A stretch of 41,876 nt of DNA, from the NCBI GenBank assembly GCA_002440235.1, contig DJRZ01000056.1, positions 1 to 41,876 of the forward strand, in the 5' to 3' direction. A program made the position numbers and the translations under genes. Positions 17,202 through 25,114 of this stretch are shown piece after piece; position 1 is the stretch's first letter, and every line of letters begins with the position of its first letter. A model generated the notes under the pieces. The model worked only from the letters and a program-made list of their open reading frames with translations. It searched no databases and had not been told where the DNA came from. Source of the DNA: Alphaproteobacteria bacterium UBA6347. GTDB lineage: Bacteria; Pseudomonadota; Alphaproteobacteria; CAAGCB01; CAG-977.

Positions 17202-18215
17202 CTATTTGTCGATGTTGTCCAGCGACAACGTGTCGCCGTCCAGCGAATCGGAAAACGAACCGTCGAAAACAACTTCGCCGATGTCGTCGCCGTCCAGCGA
17301 CAACGTGTCGCCCTCGTCCGCGGATTCGGCGGTCAGGGTGTCGGACGTTTGGCGTCCGGCGGCGGGGGACGCGCCAAGACGGCGAATCAATCCGTCCAAC
17401 TGTTCCAGCGTTTCATAGGTCAAAATCAAATCGCCGCCGACGGTTTTGGAACGAATCGCGACCCTGATGCCCAAAGCGCGCGACAAATCCGCCGCCAGCG
17501 AATCGCATTCCGCCTGTTTGTCCGACTGCTTTTTCGGTTGAACTTTGCGCGGTTTCTTTTCAATGCCGTCCTGCGCCAGTTTTTCCGTCTGACGGACGTT
17601 CAGCCCTTTGGCGATCACGGTGTCGGCCAGCGTTTCGGGATCTTTGGACGTCAACAGGGCGCGCGCGTGCCCGGACGTCAATTTCCCCGTTTCCAGATAA
17701 CCTTTGACTTTTTCCGGCAAAGCCAGCAAACGCATCGTGTTGGCGACGTGACTGCGGCTTTTGCCGACCGCCTGCGCCAGCTCTTCCTGCGTGTTGGAAA
17801 ACTCTTCCATCAGGCGGCGGTAGCCCTCCGCCTCTTCCAGCGGGTTCAAATCCTGACGCTGCAAATTTTCGATCAAGGCGACTTCCATCGCCTCCTTGTC
17901 GGAAAAGTTTTTGACCAGAACGGGAACTTCGCGCAAGCCGGCTCTTTGCGCGGCGCGCCAGCGGCGTTCGCCGCCGATGATTTCATATTTTCCGCCGTTT
18001 TGTTCGCGCACGATCAGCGGCTGGATAACGCCTTTCGTTTTGACGGATTCGACCAGATCGCTCAGCGCCTCTTCGTCAAAAACGCGGCGCGGCTGAAACG
18101 AACCGGGTTCCAAATCGGATAAAAGAACCGTCTTGACGCCCTGCGGCTGTTGCGCCGGTTCGTCCGCGTCCCCCAGCAAAGCGTTCAAACCGCGTCCCAG
18201 ATTTCTTGCGCTCAT
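17202..18215 (-). CDS. parB: Chromosome partitioning protein ParB with an acidic repeat tail
   Basis: 337 aa. The CTP-binding ParB/Srx domain covers about residues 27-115, with PGSFQPRRVFDEEAL and the GGERRWRA motif. The HTH (QEELAQAVGKSRSHVANTMRLL, about 140-165) recognises parS, and a C-terminal dimerisation segment follows (ILTYETLEQLDGLIRRLG). ParB clamps load at parS and spread by CTP hydrolysis, moving the origin with ParA. Beyond the dimerisation segment lies an extra acidic tail of about 50 residues with the heptapeptide GDTLSLD twice. The start overlaps the parA stop as ATGA. Two perfect parS sites lie about 1.5 kb upstream. Confidence 0.97.
   Translation of the reverse strand: MSARNLGRGLNALLGDADEPAQQPQGVKTVLLSDLEPGSFQPRRVFDEEALSDLVESVKTKGVIQPLIVREQNGGKYEIIGGERRWRAAQRAGLREVPVLVKNFSDKEAMEVALIENLQRQDLNPLEEAEGYRRLMEEFSNTQEELAQAVGKSRSHVANTMRLLALPEKVKGYLETGKLTSGHARALLTSKDPETLADTVIAKGLNVRQTEKLAQDGIEKKPRKVQPKKQSDKQAECDSLAADLSRALGIRVAIRSKTVGGDLILTYETLEQLDGLIRRLGASPAAGRQTSDTLTAESADEGDTLSLDGDDIGEVVFDGSFSDSLDGDTLSLDNIDK
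17216..17311. repeat. Exact 21-bp direct repeat inside the 3' end of parB
   Basis: The sequence at 17216-17236 recurs exactly at 17291-17311. The two copies encode the repeated GDTLSLD segments of the ParB tail on the minus strand. Identity at the DNA level suggests a recent local duplication. Confidence 0.75.
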
Positions 18216-19000
18216 TTCTTTTTCTCCTGTTTTAAAAGTTCTTTCGCCAAAGCGATGTACGCCTGCGCCCCCTTGCTTTTGAAATCGTACAGCAAAATAG
18301 GCTTGCCGTGCGACGGGGCTTCGGACACGCGGACGTTGCGCGGAATAATCGAATTGTACACTTTGTCGCCGAAATAGTTGCGCACGTCCTGCGCGACGAC
18401 TTCGGACAACCCCGTGCGTCCGTCGAACATCGTCAGCACGATCCCCTGAATTTCCAACGGCGGATTGAAATTATGCTTGACCCGTTCGATCGTTTTCATC
18501 AAATCGGCGACGCCTTCCAACGCCAGATATTCGCATTGAACGGGAACAATCACGGAATCCGCCGCCACCAGCGCGTTGACCGTCAGCATGCCGACGGCGG
18601 GCGGACAGTCGATGAAAATGTAATCGTAGTTCAGCGGTTCGTTTTCCAGCGACCGTTTTAAAAACAGCTGCGGATCGTCCGCGTGCGACAGTTCGAAATC
18701 CGCGCCAGCCAAGTCCTTGGACGACACGACGACGGACAAGTTCGGAATCTTTGTCCATACGATGGTCGACGAAATTTTGGCGTCGCCCATTAAAACTTGA
18801 TACATGTTTTTAGGCGCGTTGCGGCGGTCGATGCCGAAACTGACCGTCGCGTTTCCCTGCGGATCCATATCCAAAACCAGCACCTTTTTCTTTACAGCCG
18901 CCAGAGCCGTCGCCAGATTGACCGCCGTCGTCGTTTTTCCGACGCCGCCTTTTTGATTGGAAACGGCGATGATCCGCGGCGTTTTATTCAAGACGTTCAT
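18212..19000 (-). CDS. parA: Chromosome partitioning ATPase ParA
   Basis: 262 aa, a MinD/ParA-type ATPase. The deviant Walker A motif is SNQKGGVGKTTT (about residues 14-25), with VLDMDPQGNAT (Walker A') and YDYIFIDCPPAVG (Walker B). ParA-ATP binds the nucleoid non-specifically and draws ParB-parS complexes along a gradient. Length is that of chromosomal ParA without an N-terminal HTH. It overlaps rsmG by ATGA upstream and parB by ATGA downstream, giving the conserved rsmG-parA-parB operon. Confidence 0.98.
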   Translation of the reverse strand: MNVLNKTPRIIAVSNQKGGVGKTTTAVNLATALAAVKKKVLVLDMDPQGNATVSFGIDRRNAPKNMYQVLMGDAKISSTIVWTKIPNLSVVVSSKDLAGADFELSHADDPQLFLKRSLENEPLNYDYIFIDCPPAVGMLTVNALVAADSVIVPVQCEYLALEGVADLMKTIERVKHNFNPPLEIQGIVLTMFDGRTGLSEVVAQDVRNYFGDKVYNSIIPRNVRVSEAPSHGKPILLYDFKSKGAQAYIALAKELLKQEKKK

Positions 19001-19620
19001 TTCTTTTTCACCTCCGAAAGCAAAAGAATCGTTCCTTCCGCGCTGGTAACGCTTTGTATTTTCTCAAGACGGAAATCGTATTTCCTGCGTGCGGCATCGA
19101 TTTCCTCCGACGCCTTCGCCCCTTTCATAAACAGGCATCTGGTCGTCTTTTTAAAAAACGGAAAGGCGTATTTCAGCAACTTGTCCAACGACGCCAGCGC
19201 GCGGGCGGTAATCAGATCCGCGCCGAATTTTTCCATTTTTTCAATACGTTCGTTGCAAACCGTCGCGCGCAAACCGCATTCGGAAATCACCTTGTTCAAA
19301 AAAGCGCACTTTTTCCCGTCGCTTTCGATCAGGCGGAAATCGTGTTTTTGTCCGGCGTCCATAATCGCCAGCACCAAAGCCGGAAAGCCGGCGCCGCTGC
19401 CGAAATCCAAAACCGTTTTATCATCGGGTTTGATTTGATCGAACAGCTGCGCCGAATCCAAAACATGGCGCGTCCAGACGACCGGCAAGGTCGACGCCCC
19501 GACCAAGTTCATTTTTGTCTGTTCCCATTCCAACAAATCAACGTATTTATCCAGCTTTTCAACCGTTTTTTCGGGCAAATTCAACTGTTTTAAAACAGAA
19601 TCGCGATCCTGCGTAATCAA
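18997..19620 (-). CDS. rsmG: 16S rRNA (guanine-527-N7) methyltransferase RsmG
   Basis: 207 aa. A Rossmann-fold SAM methyltransferase acting on G527 (E. coli numbering) in the 530 loop of 16S rRNA; loss gives low-level streptomycin resistance in other bacteria. The SAM motif is VLDFGSGAGFPALVLAI (about residues 71-87), followed by LIESDGKKCAFLNKV and ADLITARALASLDKLL. N-terminal MNLVGAS matches the family MNLT/V-x motif. It is the first gene of the rsmG-parA-parB operon. The two parS sites are in its upstream region, so ParB binding could affect its promoter. Confidence 0.96.
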   Translation of the reverse strand: MITQDRDSVLKQLNLPEKTVEKLDKYVDLLEWEQTKMNLVGASTLPVVWTRHVLDSAQLFDQIKPDDKTVLDFGSGAGFPALVLAIMDAGQKHDFRLIESDGKKCAFLNKVISECGLRATVCNERIEKMEKFGADLITARALASLDKLLKYAFPFFKKTTRCLFMKGAKASEEIDAARRKYDFRLEKIQSVTSAEGTILLLSEVKKK

Positions 19621-19634
19621 TTTTTCGTATCCTT

Positions 19635-19650
19635 TGTTTCACGTGAAACA
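19635..19650. promoter_or_regulatory. parS: parS site 1
   Basis: TGTTTCACGTGAAACA is a perfect 16-bp palindrome identical to the parS consensus bound by chromosomal ParB. It lies 15 bp upstream of rsmG, in the operon encoding ParA and ParB. Confidence 0.97.
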
Positions 19651-19731
19651 TTTTGCGTTTCGACTTTTTTCATAAAATAGCCTTTGTCGTCGAAAAAAAA
19701 CAAGCGGATTTTTCAAAGATTTTTTGCCGAA

Positions 19732-19747
19732 TGTTTCACGTGAAACA
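19732..19747. promoter_or_regulatory. parS: parS site 2
   Basis: A second perfect TGTTTCACGTGAAACA, 97 bp from the first, immediately beyond the stop codon of the chromate-transporter half-gene. Paired parS sites close to parAB are typical of origin-proximal partition loci. Confidence 0.97.
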
Positions 19748-19750
19748 TTT

Positions 19751-20275
19751 TCAGTAAATCAGCGCGCCAAAAACCGCCGAAACGGAAATCAGCGTAACCG
19801 GAGATAAATTAAACCGATAACAGGCGATAAACGACGCAAGGCACAAAGTCCAGCTTTTCCAATCAACGAACACGTCGGGGGTCATCAGCATCAGCGCCGC
19901 ACCCAAAATCAAGCCGACGACACCGATTCGCAATCCTTTGAACGCGTTTTTAACCCAAAGCGATTCTTTGAATTTGCTTAGAAAAGCATACAGAAAAACG
20001 ACCACGATCAAAGACGGCAGGCAAACGCCGGCGGTAGCCGCCGCCGCGCCCCACGCGTTTCCGGACGCCGCGAATCCGACGTAAGTCGCCGCGTTGACCG
20101 CCAGCGGTCCGGGCGTGACCTGAGAAACGGCGACAATATCAACGAACCGCGCGTTGTCGATCCATTGATGATTGACGACGATTTCGTTTTGAATCAGCGG
20201 AAGCATCGCGTACCCGCCGCCGAAACTGAACATTCCGATCAGAAAAAACGTTTTGAACAGGGAAAAGTATATCAT
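19751..20275 (-). CDS. Chromate transporter family protein, C-terminal half (CHR domain)
   Basis: 174 aa, one CHR domain with about five or six hydrophobic segments. It starts with the family motif FLIGMFSFGGGYAMLPLIQNEIV and VVSQVTPGPLAVNAATYVGF, the PGP signature. CHR proteins export chromate or take part in other anion transport. Here the two CHR halves are separate genes, as in short-chain ChrA pairs that act as heterodimers with opposite topology. It overlaps its partner by ATGA. Chromate as the true substrate is not shown. The stop codon lies a few bases from parS site 2. Confidence 0.87.
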   Translation of the reverse strand: MIYFSLFKTFFLIGMFSFGGGYAMLPLIQNEIVVNHQWIDNARFVDIVAVSQVTPGPLAVNAATYVGFAASGNAWGAAAATAGVCLPSLIVVVFLYAFLSKFKESLWVKNAFKGLRIGVVGLILGAALMLMTPDVFVDWKSWTLCLASFIACYRFNLSPVTLISVSAVFGALIY

Positions 20276-20808
20276 GCCGTTTTTCGCCCGTAATAGATGA
20301 TTCCGCCCGCTATCGACGCGACGACGATGTAAATCGGCGACATCGAAGTGAACGCGATAAGCCCCGCCGCCGTCAAAGGAAGCAAAAATTTTTTCCCCGT
20401 AATTCCCGCGCGTTCGGCTATCGTCAGAACGGGGACCAAAATCAAAGCGACCGAAGCGGGCTTGACGGCTTTGAACGCCGCGACGAACACCGGATCGTCC
20501 TGTATTCCCTGAAAAGCGACGGCGATCAGCAGAATGATGATAAAAGACGGTAAAATCGATCCCAGCGCCGTAGCGATCATTCCTTTGACGCCGGCGACGC
20601 GAAGCCCCAAAAAGACGGCAAGATTAACCGCGATGGGACCGGGGGCGGACTGCGTCGCGGCGACGATGTCGATAAATTCGTCTTCGTCCAGCCATTTCAT
20701 GCGCGTCACCAGTTCCCGCCTGATTTGGGGCATCATGGCGTATCCGCTGCCCAACGTGAACGCGCCGATTTTAAAAAAAATCCAAAACAACTGCCAAAAA
20801 AGTTTCAT
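20272..20808 (-). CDS. Chromate transporter family protein, N-terminal half (CHR domain)
   Basis: 178 aa, the upstream partner of the split CHR pair. It shows IGAFTLGSGYAMMPQIRREL and AATQSAPGPIAVNLAVFLG, the same two signatures as its partner, then repeated hydrophobic helices (MIATALGSILPSFIIILLIAVAF). Both halves are close to 175 aa, the normal size for short-chain CHR proteins, so the split is natural and not a frameshift. The 277-bp gap upstream of it shows no gene; it carries AT-rich sequence that probably includes its promoter and the hslU terminator. Confidence 0.87.
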   Translation of the reverse strand: MKLFWQLFWIFFKIGAFTLGSGYAMMPQIRRELVTRMKWLDEDEFIDIVAATQSAPGPIAVNLAVFLGLRVAGVKGMIATALGSILPSFIIILLIAVAFQGIQDDPVFVAAFKAVKPASVALILVPVLTIAERAGITGKKFLLPLTAAGLIAFTSMSPIYIVVASIAGGIIYYGRKTA

Positions 20809-21014
20809 TTTTCATCAATATCCGGCTAAATCGGAAAAACAGCCGAATTGTACACGCCGCAGTTTTTTTGACAAGGAATTTATCCCGAAAACAGCCCGGA
20901 AACCGAGCGCCGTTCTTGTTTCGAAAACGCAATAATTCAATAAAACAATGCGTTACGGAAAAAAGTTGAATATGATTTTCAGACGGTTAAAGTTTCGGTT
21001 TATCCGCATAAACA

Positions 21015-21044
21015 AAAGGGGATTTTCGAAATCCCCTTTGCAAC
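21015..21044 (-). terminator. Terminator after hslU
   Basis: AAAGGGGATTT / AAATCCCCTTT, a perfect 11-bp stem with a 3-nt loop, followed by T's on the minus strand (CCCCTTTTGTTT). It ends the hslV-hslU operon and could also act weakly on the plus strand. Confidence 0.85.
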
Positions 21045-21085
21045 GGCATTTTTTAAAAATCGTTCCCGATACGAAACAACCAAGA

Positions 21086-22396
21086 TTACAAAATAAATTT
21101 CGACAAATCCGTTTTTTGAGCCAAAACGCCTACTTTTTCACGCACGGTTTGAGCGGTGATCGTTTCGGATTCGCCCTGCCGTTCGGCGGCGGTGAAAGAA
21201 ATATCCTCCAACAGCTTTTCCAGAATCGTGTGAAGACGGCGCGCGCCGATGTTTTCGACGCTTTCGTTCACTTCGGCAGCCAAAGCGGCGATTTCGCGGA
21301 TTGCCGCGTCTTCAAATTCCAGCGTGAAATTTTCCGTTTTCAACAGTTCCTTGCTTTGCAAAATCAAATTGGCTTCGGGTTCGGTCAAAATCCGGTAAAA
21401 ATCCTGCTCCGTCAACGGCTTTAATTCAACGCGAATCGGCAGTCTTCCTTGCAATTCGGGCAACAGATCGGACGGTTTCGACACGTGAAAAGCCCCCGAC
21501 GCGATAAACAGGATATGATCCGTTTTGACCATGCCGTGTTTGGTCGCGACGGTCGTTCCTTCGATCAGCGGCAACAGATCGCGCTGGACGCCTTCGCGCG
21601 AAACGTCGGGGTTTTTGCCCCCGCTTCCTCCGCAAATCTTGTCTAATTCGTCGATAAAAACAATGCCGTCGTTTTCAACCGCGGCGATCGCGGCGGAAAC
21701 GACCTTGTCCCGTTCGATCAGCTTGTCGCTTTCCTCGTCGATCAATACGCGGTACGAATCCCTGACGGTCATTTTTTTTCTGCAAAAAGCGGTCCTTTTT
21801 CCACCCAGCAGATCGCCCAGGGAAATCATGCCCATTTGCGCCCCGGGCATTCCCGGAATGTCAAACGTCGGCAAGGAACCGTTCGGCGTTTCCCGCACGT
21901 CGATGTCGATTTCCCGATCGTCCAGCGCGCCGTCGCGCAACAGTTTTTTGAATTTCAGGCGCGTTTCGTCGGATGCATTTTCGCCGACCAAAGCGTCAAT
22001 CACGCGTTTTTCCGCGGCGGCGTCGGCTTTGACGCGGACGTCCCTGCGCATTTTATCGCGCGTCATAACGATCGCGTTTTCGACCAGATCGCGAATGATG
22101 CTTTCGACATCGCGACCGACATAGCCGATTTCGGTGAACTTCGTCGCTTCGGTTTTTATAAAGGGGGCTTGCGCCAACTTTGCCAGACGGCGGGCGATTT
22201 CCGTTTTGCCGACGCCCGTCGGTCCGATCATCAGAATGTTTTTGGGCACGACTTCTTCGCGCAAAGCGGACGGTATTTGCCGGCGACGCCAGCGGTTTCG
22301 CAAAGCAACGGCGACGGCGCGCTTCGCCTCGTCCTGTCCGACGATGTGGCGGTCGAGTTCGGAAACGATTTCGCGGGGTGAAAAAAACATGCTCAT
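21086..22396 (-). CDS. hslU: ATP-dependent protease ATPase subunit HslU
   Basis: 436 aa, AAA+ unfoldase of the HslVU (ClpYQ) protease. It starts [33 protein letters not shown], a family hallmark. Walker A is [20 protein letters not shown], the pore motif GYVG is in [12 protein letters not shown], Walker B is [11 protein letters not shown], and sensor regions follow in [14 protein letters not shown]. The I domain is the charged middle section. It ends LSKFIL, consistent with the conserved C-terminal tail that inserts between HslV subunits. The start overlaps hslV's stop. Confidence 0.98.
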   Translation of the reverse strand: MSMFFSPREIVSELDRHIVGQDEAKRAVAVALRNRWRRRQIPSALREEVVPKNILMIGPTGVGKTEIARRLAKLAQAPFIKTEATKFTEIGYVGRDVESIIRDLVENAIVMTRDKMRRDVRVKADAAAEKRVIDALVGENASDETRLKFKKLLRDGALDDREIDIDVRETPNGSLPTFDIPGMPGAQMGMISLGDLLGGKRTAFCRKKMTVRDSYRVLIDEESDKLIERDKVVSAAIAAVENDGIVFIDELDKICGGSGGKNPDVSREGVQRDLLPLIEGTTVATKHGMVKTDHILFIASGAFHVSKPSDLLPELQGRLPIRVELKPLTEQDFYRILTEPEANLILQSKELLKTENFTLEFEDAAIREIAALAAEVNESVENIGARRLHTILEKLLEDISFTAAERQGESETITAQTVREKVGVLAQKTDLSKFIL

Positions 22397-22935
22397 AGAC
22401 TTTCCGTAATGATGTTGTGGTTGGTGTAAATGCAGATGTCGGCGGCGATGTTCATCGCTTTTTCAACGATTTCCAGCGCCGTCATGTCCGTGTCAATCAG
22501 CGCCAGCGCCGCCGCCTGAGCGTAAGCCCCGCCCGATCCGATGCCGATCACGCCGTTTTGCGGTTCCAAAACGTCGCCGTTGCCGGTCAGCACCAGCGTC
22601 GAATCTTTGTCGGCGACGATCATCATCGCTTCCAGTTTCCTCAGATAACGGTCGGTGCGCCAGTCTTTGGCAAGTTCGACGCAAGCGCGGGTCAGCCGCC
22701 CCGAATGCTTGTCGATTTTTTCCTCCAACCGTTCGAACAGAGTGAACGCGTCGGCGGTCGCGCCCGCGAACCCCGCGACGATGTTGCCGTTGCCCAGCCG
22801 GCGAAGCTTGCGGGCGTTGCTTTTCAGAACCGTGTTGCCGAACGTCACCTGCCCGTCGCCCGCGACGACGACGGAATCGTCTTTGCGGACGCATAAAATC
22901 GTCGTTCCGCGTAAAGACGGCGTTTGATTATCCAT
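22393..22935 (-). CDS. hslV: ATP-dependent protease peptidase subunit HslV
   Basis: 180 aa, the proteasome-like threonine peptidase of HslVU. The catalytic Thr is the first of the TT pair in [14 protein letters not shown], exposed after removal of the short N-terminal peptide. [22 protein letters not shown] and [15 protein letters not shown] are typical. I set the start at 22935 (MDNQTPS) because AAAGGAG lies just upstream; a longer in-frame extension has no support. It is divergent from hisB, with a 79-bp gap for both promoters. A TTGATT/GATAAT pair with short 15-bp spacing is visible on the minus strand, but no clear heat-shock promoter is. Confidence 0.97.
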   Translation of the reverse strand: MDNQTPSLRGTTILCVRKDDSVVVAGDGQVTFGNTVLKSNARKLRRLGNGNIVAGFAGATADAFTLFERLEEKIDKHSGRLTRACVELAKDWRTDRYLRKLEAMMIVADKDSTLVLTGNGDVLEPQNGVIGIGSGGAYAQAAALALIDTDMTALEIVEKAMNIAADICIYTNHNIITESL

Positions 22936-23014
22936 GACATCTCCTTTGCTTTGCGTGAAAATCTGCGTTACAGTGTGCAAAAGCAACATTATCCCCGCGG
23001 AAAGGAAAAATCAA

Positions 23015-23602
23015 ATGCGCACAGCCGAAACGGAACGAAACACAGCGGAAACACAAATCAAAATCAGCGTCAATTTGGACGGCACGGGACAATACGACGT
23101 GTCGACGGGCTGCGGATTTTTCGACCACATGCTGGAACAGCTGTCGCGCCACGGTCTGATCGACCTGACCGTCAAAGCGACCGGCGATCTGCATGTCGAC
23201 GCGCATCATCTGGTCGAAGACGTCGGCATCGTTCTGGGGCAAACGATCGCGCGGGCGCTGGGCGACAAAAAGGGCGTCAACCGCTACGGCGCGGCGTGCG
23301 TTCCGATGGACGAAGCGCTGAGCCGCTGCGTTCTGGATCTGAGCGGACGCGGCGTCTGCGTCTGGAACGTCGTTTTTCCGACCGAAAAAATCGGCGAAGT
23401 CGATACCGAAGTGTTCAAGGAATTTTTCGCAGCCGTCGCCGACAACCTGCGCGCCGCGGTGCATATCGAAAATCTGTATGGCGGCAATTCGCACCACATC
23501 ATAGAATCGTGCTTTAAGGCGTTCGCGCGGGCTTTGCGCCGCGCCGTCGAATTCGACGAGAGGGCGAAAGACGTTTTGCCCACAACCAAAGGAGCTTTGT
23601 AA
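23015..23602 (+). CDS. hisB: Imidazoleglycerol-phosphate dehydratase
   Basis: 195 aa, the monofunctional type. It dehydrates imidazole glycerol phosphate to imidazole acetol phosphate in histidine synthesis, using Mn2+. Metal-binding His motifs are visible: [31 protein letters not shown] and [21 protein letters not shown]. The start at 23015 follows GGAAAGGA and matches the family; an upstream in-frame start is unlikely. In many Alphaproteobacteria hslVU is followed by hisB-hisH-hisA-hisF; here only hisB remains, and the next gene is a flavodoxin joined by a TAATG overlap. Confidence 0.96.
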   Translation: MRTAETERNTAETQIKISVNLDGTGQYDVSTGCGFFDHMLEQLSRHGLIDLTVKATGDLHVDAHHLVEDVGIVLGQTIARALGDKKGVNRYGAACVPMDEALSRCVLDLSGRGVCVWNVVFPTEKIGEVDTEVFKEFFAAVADNLRAAVHIENLYGGNSHHIIESCFKAFARALRRAVEFDERAKDVLPTTKGAL

Positions 23603-24213
23603 TGAAATACGCTTTGTACGTTTTAATCGCCGCCGTTGTCGTCGCCGCCGCCGCGGGATTGCGGCATTTGTACCGCGTTTCGTCCGCCAACAAACGGGAA
23701 ATGGCGCAATACGCGGGAAAATCCGCCGAAGTCAAAAAGGATTTGGGCAAAGTTCTGGTCGTATATTATTCGCTGACGGGACACACAAAGGAAATCGCCG
23801 ATAAAATCAAAACGCTGACCGGCGCGGACGCGTTCAGATTGGAAACGGCGGAACCGCTGCCGACGGGGGCGAAACTGCATCTGGCGATCAAAGACCAGCT
23901 GAAAACGAAAAAATATCCCGATTTGAAACAAATGCCCGATTTGACCGGATACGACGTCGTTTTCATCGGCGCGCCCGTCTGGTGGTACACGGCGGCGACT
24001 CCGGTGCTGTCGTTTTTGGAAAAGGCGGATTTTCAGGGTAAAAAAGTCGCGTTCTTTTCAACGCAGGGCAGCAACCGCGGCGCGTTTTTGCCCGATGTCG
24101 CGGCTTTGACGAAAAACGCGCAAATCCTGCCCGACGCGTCGTTCAACAACATGGGCGGGGAATACGACGACGCCGTCGCCGCCAAAATCGCCGCGTGGAT
24201 CAACGGATTGTAA
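23602..24213 (+). CDS. Membrane-anchored flavodoxin-family protein
   Basis: 203 aa. One hydrophobic N-terminal segment (YALYVLIAAVVVAAAAGL) should anchor it in the inner membrane. After a linker comes a flavodoxin fold: KVLVVYYSLTGHTKEIADKI (phosphate-binding loop for FMN, T-G-H-T), VVFIGAPVWWYTAATPVLSFL (W near the isoalloxazine ring) and VAFFSTQGSNRGAFLPDV. The pattern resembles the Flavodoxin_4-type family, often tied to stress or quinone redox. The partner and electron donor are unknown. No cleavable signal motif is seen, so it may face either side of the membrane. It is coupled to hisB by TAATG, an unusual pairing. Confidence 0.82.
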   Translation: MKYALYVLIAAVVVAAAAGLRHLYRVSSANKREMAQYAGKSAEVKKDLGKVLVVYYSLTGHTKEIADKIKTLTGADAFRLETAEPLPTGAKLHLAIKDQLKTKKYPDLKQMPDLTGYDVVFIGAPVWWYTAATPVLSFLEKADFQGKKVAFFSTQGSNRGAFLPDVAALTKNAQILPDASFNNMGGEYDDAVAAKIAAWINGL

Positions 24214-24221
24214 AAAAACGG

Positions 24222-24250
24222 AAAAGGCGGGAAAACCTCCCGCCTTTTTT
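24222..24250. terminator. Bidirectional terminator between flavodoxin and accessory operon
   Basis: A perfect 10-bp stem AAAAGGCGGG / CCCGCCTTTT with a 7-nt loop and T-runs on both strands. It ends the hisB-flavodoxin operon on the plus strand and the four-gene unknown operon on the minus strand. The stop codon of the minus-strand gene lies in its T-run. Confidence 0.88.
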
Positions 24251-24851
24251 ATCGGAAAACCATTTTTCCCAACCGCCACAAATACGCGTCCAAGTCCCGC
24301 GTCGCGATTTTTTCGGAATCCAAGGCATAGTGATTGCGGAAATTTCGAAGCACTTCGCAATAACGCGGGTAATTTCGCAAATCCTGCGGCTTGAACGCGT
24401 CGAATTCGTCGATTTGCGCATAATAGGTCAACAGCCGCGCGACGTAAGAATCGTAAATCGGATAAACGTCCTGATTTTGATGACAGCAATACTTCGTCGC
24501 AAAGGAATAGAAATTGCGCGTTTTGCCGTTATCAACGTTCAAAAGCGCGATATCGTTGACCACAGTCAAGTCTTTAGCCGCCAAACGGCTGTCGATTTTC
24601 AGATCGAAAATATGTTGCGCCATTTTGAACGCGGACAGGATATTCGTGCTGTAAAAATCGTTTAAAACGCAGACCTTGATTAAAATTTCAACCAAGTCGT
24701 CGTTTTTGGGATAATCCCTGAAAACCCTGTTTACAGCTTCTTCCTGTGCGGCGTAATGATTGGGTACTTTTCCGTCCGCTTCAACGTCTTCGGTAATGAT
24801 AGCGTTTGTCGGAGTGGGAATATCCGCCCGCCGTTCAAAATGTTTTGTCAT
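24249..24851 (-). CDS. Conserved hypothetical protein, 200 aa
   Basis: Function not recognised. It is a soluble protein without signal peptide or membrane segment. The most distinctive part is FYSFATKYCCHQNQDVYPIYDSYVARLL (about residues 118-145), followed by a charged C-terminal region (DLRNYPRYCEVLRNFRNHYAL, YLWRLGKMVF). The pattern of aromatic residues and buried helices suggests an all-alpha globular domain; similar SFA-KYC...YPIYD motifs occur in uncharacterised proteins of gut bacteria and mobile regions (recollection, not checked). It is the last gene of the four-gene minus-strand operon, 4 bp after the zinc-ribbon gene. Confidence 0.6.
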   Translation of the reverse strand: MTKHFERRADIPTPTNAIITEDVEADGKVPNHYAAQEEAVNRVFRDYPKNDDLVEILIKVCVLNDFYSTNILSAFKMAQHIFDLKIDSRLAAKDLTVVNDIALLNVDNGKTRNFYSFATKYCCHQNQDVYPIYDSYVARLLTYYAQIDEFDAFKPQDLRNYPRYCEVLRNFRNHYALDSEKIATRDLDAYLWRLGKMVFR

Positions 24852-24855
24852 AGCC

Positions 24856-25110
24856 TCACCTTACTTTTTTAACCCGTGAACCACAGTAGTCGCATTTGTA
24901 GCCGAATATACCGGCAAAAATTCGAAAAACAATCAATGTGATAAATCCGCCTGCAATAGCAAGTGAAAAGTCACCAGTTGTTACAAATACTGTAGCAAAC
25001 GAAATAATGCCAAATAATGCAACAATGTTTTCAAGAATCATAGAACACGGCACTACTTTTTTACATTTTGAACAAACGCCTGTTGTCCTTTTTGCGGGTT
25101 TCTTTGCCAT
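24856..25110 (-). CDS. Small membrane protein with split zinc ribbon
   Basis: 84 aa. One CxxC pair near the N-terminus (CSKC, residues 13-16) and another near the C-terminus (CDYC, residues 73-76) flank two predicted membrane helices (ILENIVALFGIISFATVFV and LAIAGGFITLIVFRIFAGIF). The two knuckles could come together on one side of the membrane to bind zinc, as in other small zinc-ribbon membrane proteins. A basic tail (SRVKKVR) suggests both ends are cytosolic. Function unknown. It sits 4 bp after the lipoprotein gene, in the AT-rich part of the accessory operon. Confidence 0.6.
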   Translation of the reverse strand: MAKKPAKRTTGVCSKCKKVVPCSMILENIVALFGIISFATVFVTTGDFSLAIAGGFITLIVFRIFAGIFGYKCDYCGSRVKKVR

Positions 25111-25114
25111 TTTT

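Noticed and set aside
19751..20808. Frameshifted single chromate transporter gene
   Set aside because: Both halves have their own start, full CHR domain and near-equal normal length with an ATGA overlap, so this is a natural split pair.
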